Part shown: one piece after another, positions 56,777 through 60,810 of the stretch | Layout: each line of letters begins with the position of its first letter | Position numbering within the stretch: position 1 is the stretch's first letter | DNA from: Sphingobium sp. | Lineage (GTDB): Bacteria; Pseudomonadota; Alphaproteobacteria; Sphingomonadales; Sphingomonadaceae | NCBI GenBank assembly: GCA_013911745.1 | Contig: JACESO010000002.1 | Coordinates: 1-60,810, forward strand | DNA length: 60,810 nucleotides | Direction: 5' to 3' | Made by a program: the position numbers and the translations under genes | The notes under the pieces: generated by a model | What the model saw: the letters and a program-made list of their open reading frames with translations, nothing else | The model's database searches: none | Told to the model about the DNA's origin: nothing

Positions 56777-57571
56777 TTGATCAACAACCGGCAGGCCGGC
56801 CGCCGCAATCGCGGCCGGAATAATAATGGTCGCCCCAACGGCAACAATCGGGGCGGCGGCGATAACGGCAACCGGATCGACAACCGCGCGCGCGGGAATG
56901 CGGCCCAGCTTCTTGAGAAATACAAGAATATGGCGCGCGATGCGCAGATGGCGGGCGACCGGGTGAACGCCGAATATTATCTGCAGTTCGCCGACCATTA
57001 TTTCCGCGTGCTGGCCGACAATCGCGCCCGGCAGGAAGAGCAGCAGCAGCGCTTCCGTCCGCGTGAGGACAGTTTCGATGAAGATGGCGACGATTTCGAC
57101 AGCGCGGATGAAGGCGTGGACGATTTCCGTGGCGAGCAGCCGGCCTATGACCGCGCTCCCCGCCCTCAGGAGCGCCGGCCGGAAGAGGCGCGCGACAATC
57201 GCGACGGCAACCGCAACAATCGCCGCGACCGCAATCGCCGCGACCGCGGCTCCCCTCAGGAGGACGGCGGTTTGCTGCCCGAGGTAGGGTTTGAAGGGCC
57301 GGTCGGCACGCCAGCGGACCCGGTATCCGCTCCTCAGGCGGCAGAAGCGCCGGCCCCCGTCGCGGATGCGCCGGAGCAGGCTGCCGAGCCTGCCCGTCCC
57401 CGCCGCGGCCGGCCGCGCAAGGCGGTGCCTGCGGAGTCGACGGAGAGCTTCGACGCGGCGGTTCTCCCGCCCTCGATCGCCCGCAGCGACGACACAGGGG
57501 CGGACGAGGGAGAAGCGCCCCGTAAGCGTGGACGCCGGCCCCGCGCTGCCACGGCCGAAGCCGCCGAATAA
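56777..57571 (+). CDS. DUF4167 domain protein, Arg/Asn-rich
   Basis: A 264-residue protein. Residues 1-40 are Arg/Asn/Gly-rich and probably disordered, residues about 40-85 hold the DUF4167 helical domain (NAAQLLEKYKNMARDAQMAGDRVNAEYYLQFADHYFRVL), and the remainder is acidic and low-complexity with basic clusters RRGRPRK (209-215, AT-hook-like) and KRGRRPR (250-256). A role with nucleic acid is suggested but not established. Start TTG at 56777 with AAGGAT upstream; no ATG is in frame near it. Confidence 0.85.
   Translation: MINNRQAGRRNRGRNNNGRPNGNNRGGGDNGNRIDNRARGNAAQLLEKYKNMARDAQMAGDRVNAEYYLQFADHYFRVLADNRARQEEQQQRFRPREDSFDEDGDDFDSADEGVDDFRGEQPAYDRAPRPQERRPEEARDNRDGNRNNRRDRNRRDRGSPQEDGGLLPEVGFEGPVGTPADPVSAPQAAEAPAPVADAPEQAAEPARPRRGRPRKAVPAESTESFDAAVLPPSIARSDDTGADEGEAPRKRGRRPRAATAEAAE
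57217..57246 (+). repeat. Tandem 15-mer inside DUF4167 gene
   Basis: CAATCGCCGCGACCG twice in direct succession, encoding repeated Asn-Arg-Arg-Asp-Arg. It sits in the Arg/Asn-rich segment. Confidence 0.85.
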
Positions 57572-57593
57572 GGCCCGCCGCAGGGATTAAGAA

Positions 57594-57624
57594 AAGGGGA
57601 CGGCGTCCATGGCGCCGTCCCCTT
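57594..57624. terminator. Terminator between DUF4167 gene and thioesterase
   Basis: Perfect 12-bp stem AAGGGGACGGCG with its complement and TCCATGG loop, T-rich on the right, between convergent genes. Confidence 0.85.
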
Positions 57625-57651
57625 CTTGCATCTGCCGTATCCGCGCTGCTC

Positions 57652-58026
57652 CTATTCAGGCAGCGGCCGGGGGCGATGATCGGCGTCCAGTGCGACGAAA
57701 GTGTAGACGCCGCTGGTCACATTCACCTCCGTCTGCGCGACGCCGCGCGTCGCCACCACGTCGATGTGGATCGCCAGCGACGTGCGTCCGCGCCGCATCT
57801 CCCGCGCATAAACCGAAACGACATCGCCCAGCAGGATGGGACTGATGAACTTCATGCCCTCGATCGCCACGGTGGCGACGGGCCCCTGAGCTATCCGGGC
57901 CGCCATGATGCCACCGGCAATGTCCATTTGGCTGAGCACCCAGCCGCCGAAAATATGCCCGTTGGCGTTGATGTCCATCGGGCCAGGGACGACCCGCAAC
58001 GCTGCTTCACCCCTTTGTTCAGTCAT
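57652..58026 (-). CDS. YciA-type acyl-CoA thioesterase
   Basis: A 124-residue hotdog thioesterase. NANGHIFGGWVLSQMDIAGGIMA is the YciA/BACH pattern with the catalytic Asp in the hotdog helix, followed by VAIEGMKFISPILLGDVVSVYA. It hydrolyses acyl-CoA; chain-length preference is unknown. The start overlaps the upstream membrane-protein gene by 8 bases. Confidence 0.88.
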   Translation of the reverse strand: MTEQRGEAALRVVPGPMDINANGHIFGGWVLSQMDIAGGIMAARIAQGPVATVAIEGMKFISPILLGDVVSVYAREMRRGRTSLAIHIDVVATRGVAQTEVNVTSGVYTFVALDADHRPRPLPE

Positions 58027-58318
58027 CCAGCGGCACCTCGTCCTTCAACCTGTCCATCACCTGTTCGTCATGGCCCGTCCCGCTGGACAGGAAAGCCAGC
58101 GCCATCAGACCCGTTCCGAGCATGAAGGTCAGCCAGACACCCAGAACGGTCGCGATCACCATGTGGATCGGCAACTGACCAACGCTCCAGTGAAGAAACA
58201 GGAGTGCCAGTCCCACGCACAGCGTCGCGCCCACCGCCATCCATGCCATGATTCGCCGGAACCGTTTCCAGGCGATGGCGGCGATTTGGGGATCATCCAG
58301 GGCCTGTCTGCGCGTCAT
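58019..58318 (-). CDS. Small membrane protein of unknown function
   Basis: A 99-residue protein with two transmembrane segments (about residues 25-45 and 54-78) and a charged C-terminus ending DEVPLDD. I do not recognise the family. It overlaps the thioesterase start and is probably co-transcribed with it. Confidence 0.6.
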   Translation of the reverse strand: MTRRQALDDPQIAAIAWKRFRRIMAWMAVGATLCVGLALLFLHWSVGQLPIHMVIATVLGVWLTFMLGTGLMALAFLSSGTGHDEQVMDRLKDEVPLDD

Positions 58319-58393
58319 CCCTTTTCATTGGGCCGCGAAAGTGGGATCATCAAGTCCTGACAGAAGCCTTTGTGGCAACATAGGAGAGCAGCC

Positions 58394-58822
58394 ATGACCA
58401 TCGCGGCGATATTGCAGCGTAAGGGAAGCGACGTCATCCAGGTTCGGCCGTCCGACAGCGTGCTATTCGCCGTGCAGTTGCTGGCCGATCGCAAGATCGG
58501 CTGCGTCCCCGTGGTGGAGGATGGGGAGGTCGTCGGCATCTTTTCCGAACGGGATCTGGTCCATCTGATTGCCCGGGACGGCGCTGCGGCGCTGGAGCAT
58601 GATGTGGGAGAGATCATGACCGCGCCGGCGATCACCATCGACGATCGGACGCCGGTGCTGAACGGCTTGTCTCTGATGACCAAGCGCCGCATCCGTCACT
58701 TGCCCGTCGTGGTCGATGGCGCGCTCGCCGGCATGGTATCTATCGGGGATCTGGTCAAATTCCGAATCGACAGCATCGAATCGGAAGCCGCGGCGCTGCG
58801 CGATTATATTCAGACTGCCTGA
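58394..58822 (+). CDS. CBS-domain protein
   Basis: A 142-residue protein of two CBS domains: LADRKIGCVPVVEDGEVVGIFSERDLVHLI and SLMTKRRIRHLPVVVDGALAGMVSIGDLVKF. CBS pairs bind adenine nucleotides and sense energy state; no partner domain is fused. AGGAGA precedes the ATG at 58394; an upstream ATG at 58370 is less likely. Confidence 0.9.
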   Translation: MTIAAILQRKGSDVIQVRPSDSVLFAVQLLADRKIGCVPVVEDGEVVGIFSERDLVHLIARDGAAALEHDVGEIMTAPAITIDDRTPVLNGLSLMTKRRIRHLPVVVDGALAGMVSIGDLVKFRIDSIESEAAALRDYIQTA

Positions 58823-58831
58823 CCGGGCGGA

Positions 58832-60316
58832 TCATCCCGCCTGAATGGGTGGAGCCCGCCGCACGACCAGCGCCACCAGTTCCCTGAGTGTTTCGCCCGC
58901 CAACATGGACACCGCGGCCAGAAAGGCCAGTCCGCCGGCTGGAACCAATATCCCCAGGCGTGCGGGAGCGGGTAGGGGGGGCAACATCGCGTCCACGGCC
59001 ATGACGATGGCCGCCATGACGATGGCGCAGCCAAGCCCAGGCGCTGCGGCGCGCGCGACGTCAGTGATGCGCAATCCCATTGGCCTGCCTGCCATGACGG
59101 CGGTCATCACGGTCAGCACCGGGAACGCTGCCAGCCATGCCCATGCCAGTCCGATCGCGCCGGCCTGAATCCCGATCAGGAAAGCAACCGGCATCAGCAC
59201 CGCGCCGACGGCGGCGACTCGGGCGGTCGTGCCTGGGCGGCCCAATGCATTGCTGACCGGCGCGAACATCACCTGCAGCGTCATGAACGGCATGGCCAGT
59301 GCGAGGATCGACACGAAAGGCGCCATGTCCAGCCATTTGCGCCCGAACAATGTTTCCACCAGCGGTTCCGCCGTCACGGCCATGCCCAGATAGATGGGGC
59401 ATGTCAGCAGCAGCAGCAGCTTCACCGCCTTGCAAAAGGACCATGCGACGCGGCTGAGGTCTTTTTGCATGCGCGCATAGGCGGGGAAGGCGACATCGTT
59501 GAGCGGCGGCACGAACTTGCTGACGAAAATCTGGGTAAGGAACAGCGCTTCGGCATAGAGGCCGAGCTGATGTGGCTCCAGCATACGGCCGCCGATGAAG
59601 ATATCGGCCTGGCTCTGCACGATCCAGAACAGTTGGCCGCCCAAGAGCGAAGCGCCATAGGCGACCATCGCACCCGTGCCGCGGAAGTCGAAGGTTGGAA
59701 TGGGGCGGAAACCCGTTGCGATGACATAGCCGGCCGCCTTGATCCAGAAGCCCGCGAGCGGCGCGAACACCAGCGTCCACACCCCCCATCCCGACAAAGC
59801 ACCCACCAGCGCCGTCGCCGCTGACGCGATCGCCGCGATCAGGTTGACGAGGGCAGGGCGCTTGAAGTCGAGCGCGCGTCCCATGATCGCCTCAGGAACG
59901 GAGATGAAAGGCGTCGAAAGATAGAGCAGCGCCTGCACTCGAAGCAGATGCGCCACCATCGGCTGGTCGTAATAGTCGGCGGCCAGGGGGGCGATCAGCA
60001 ACTGCGCCAGTGCCAGTCCGCCATTCAGCAGCAGCATGATGGTGAAGGCCTGGCGCAGCCTGTGGATTTCGACGGTAGCGGATTGGACCAGCGCGCTGAC
60101 CAGGCCATATCCGTTGAGGAAGGTGGCAAAGTTCAGGATCACCTGGGTCATCGCGAACAGGCCGTAATCGGCGGGATCGAGCAGGCGGATGACCGCCAAT
60201 GTCACCACCCAGCTCACCATCTGCGAGACGATCTGGCTTCCGGAACGCCAGAAAATGGCGCTGCGTATGCGGGAACCGAACCCTGCGTCTTCGGCGTCGG
60301 CATCCTGCAGGGTCAT
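58832..60316 (-). CDS. Polysaccharide flippase (Wzx/PST, MOP superfamily)
   Basis: A 494-residue membrane protein with about 12-14 transmembrane helices, matching O-antigen/exopolysaccharide transporters (segments AVIRLLDPADYGLFAMTQVILNF and LRVQALLYLSTPFISVPEAIMGRALDFKR). The start MTLQDADAEDAGF at 60316 has GGAAAGG before it; the frame extends upstream without support. No glycosyltransferase genes are in view; it stands divergent from the rRNA promoter. Confidence 0.88.
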   Translation of the reverse strand: MTLQDADAEDAGFGSRIRSAIFWRSGSQIVSQMVSWVVTLAVIRLLDPADYGLFAMTQVILNFATFLNGYGLVSALVQSATVEIHRLRQAFTIMLLLNGGLALAQLLIAPLAADYYDQPMVAHLLRVQALLYLSTPFISVPEAIMGRALDFKRPALVNLIAAIASAATALVGALSGWGVWTLVFAPLAGFWIKAAGYVIATGFRPIPTFDFRGTGAMVAYGASLLGGQLFWIVQSQADIFIGGRMLEPHQLGLYAEALFLTQIFVSKFVPPLNDVAFPAYARMQKDLSRVAWSFCKAVKLLLLLTCPIYLGMAVTAEPLVETLFGRKWLDMAPFVSILALAMPFMTLQVMFAPVSNALGRPGTTARVAAVGAVLMPVAFLIGIQAGAIGLAWAWLAAFPVLTVMTAVMAGRPMGLRITDVARAAAPGLGCAIVMAAIVMAVDAMLPPLPAPARLGILVPAGGLAFLAAVSMLAGETLRELVALVVRRAPPIQAG

Positions 60317-60406
60317 CCGTGCGCCTTTCCATGGTGGCTGTGGGTCATGGGGCAGATGTAGCGCGGAACTTCCGAAAATTTTCTGAAATAAAATTGCAAA
60401 AAGGGT

Positions 60407-60435
60407 TTGACGGGTCGGATTGCCGTCCATATATG
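60407..60435 (+). promoter_or_regulatory. rRNA operon promoter
   Basis: TTGACG at 60407-60412, a 17-base spacer and TATATG at 60430-60435, followed by a GC-rich stretch typical of the stringent-control discriminator. It lies about 320 bases before 16S. Confidence 0.75.
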
Positions 60436-60758
60436 CCGCCTCACCGGACGGGACGAGGCCTTCAGCGGCATCGAACGGCTGGTCGCCAACAGGAACGGGA
60501 AGCAACTCCCTCGATGAATTTTCGAGGAAGGATGGCTGTCCTCCTAAAGGTGTCGGTTCTTTGACATTGTTGATTGATGAAGGGACATGTGGGCGGCGGC
60601 TCGTGTGGCATGGGGCTTAGGCTTGTGCTGCAGTAGCAAATTTAAGTCGTTCTATATGTCCTTATACATATCCACAGTAATATGTATTTGTGCAGGAACG
60701 GCTCCTATGAATGAGCGGTTTTGCTGGGGACTATTCCTCTTCGGCAGAATCGGACATC
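60436..60758 (+). other. rRNA leader region
   Basis: No ORF is convincing in 60317-60758. The leader has a hairpin (CCTCGA/TCGAGG, 60509-60527), the boxA-like site, and an AT-rich inverted repeat ATACATAT/ATATGTAT at 60664-60687 just before 16S. Confidence 0.7.
60555..60566 (+). promoter_or_regulatory. boxA-like antitermination site
   Basis: GGTTCTTTGACA, similar to the rrn boxA (E. coli TGCTCTTTAACA), at the right place in the leader. TTGACA within it resembles a -35 box but lacks a good -10 partner. Confidence 0.6.
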
Positions 60759-60810
60759 AAACTTGAGAGTTTGATCCTGGCTCAGAACGAACGCTGGCGG
60801 CATGCCTAAT
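60759..60810 (+). rRNA. 16S ribosomal RNA, 5' end (partial)
   Basis: The universal 5' end AGAGTTTGATCCTGGCTCAG is exact, followed by AACGAACGCTGGCGGCATGC as in alphaproteobacteria. The gene runs off the window end. Confidence 0.97.

Noticed and set aside
60561-60590. TTGACA in the rRNA leader as a second promoter
   Set aside because: It is part of the boxA-like element and the 17-base spacing leads to GACATG, a poor -10

Overview
This looks like a core chromosomal segment of a high-GC alphaproteobacterium of the order Sphingomonadales, most likely a Sphingobium- or Sphingomonas-like organism. The evidence is the gene families (DUF1491, DUF3576, DUF4167 and DUF6489 proteins, MmcB, the PdeM and Lhr-type ligase-associated repair pair, a large TonB-dependent receptor), the alphaproteobacterial mnmE-mnmG-rsmG-parA-parB block, a GTTC-N7-GTTC SOS box and the 16S rRNA start. 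Species cannot be fixed from this window. I see no insertion sequence, prophage, CRISPR array or tRNA. Nearly all the DNA is ordinary, tightly packed coding sequence.

Layout. 1-5.5 kb: ptsN, a thioesterase and DUF1491 overlap; then a cell-wall hydrolase, the DNA-repair gene mmcB behind an SOS box, an ankyrin protein, and an overlapping SCO, YcgN-type, metallopeptidase and small-protein run. 5.5-12 kb: trhO, pdeM, a TonB-dependent receptor with operator-like palindromes, a YggS-type PLP protein, a ThiE-like protein and a HAD phosphatase. 12.1-15.8 kb: an Mla-type lipid transport operon (permease with STAS, ATPase, MlaD, lipoprotein). 15.8-24.3 kb, minus strand: DUF6489, mnmE, mnmG, rsmG, parA, parB, pepN, with three ParB-binding (parS) sites. 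24.4-29.4 kb: dienelactone hydrolase, quinone oxidoreductase, terC, rho and a double-domain aspartyl protease. 29.4-36.8 kb, minus strand: DUF3576, leuS, lptE, holA, msrB and a class A penicillin-binding protein.

37-50.5 kb: a secreted unknown protein, a 2-hydroxyacid dehydrogenase and Cys/Met-metabolism enzyme pair, the Lhr-type helicase, an exported DJ-1 protein, a lipoprotein carrying a fourth parS inside its coding sequence, tag, gyrB, an SH3-like lipoprotein whose start is out of frame, an NHL-repeat protein and a MocR-type regulator. 50.6-60.3 kb: ppa, an M61 peptidase, hisS-prfA-prmC, DUF4167 with a hairpin-rich leader, a thioesterase, a CBS protein and a polysaccharide flippase. The window ends with an rRNA promoter, a boxA-like antitermination site and the first about 50 bases of 16S rRNA.

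The parAB/parS cluster with mnmE-mnmG-rsmG, rho, leuS and an rRNA operon suggests an origin-proximal region, although no origin was identified. I did not find a clearly new multi-gene system. The best leads are the parS distribution including an intragenic outlier, the sharply different 3' end of hisS, the structured leader of DUF4167, the separated Lhr/PdeM pair with a coupled leader ORF, and the lipoprotein gene with a displaced start codon.
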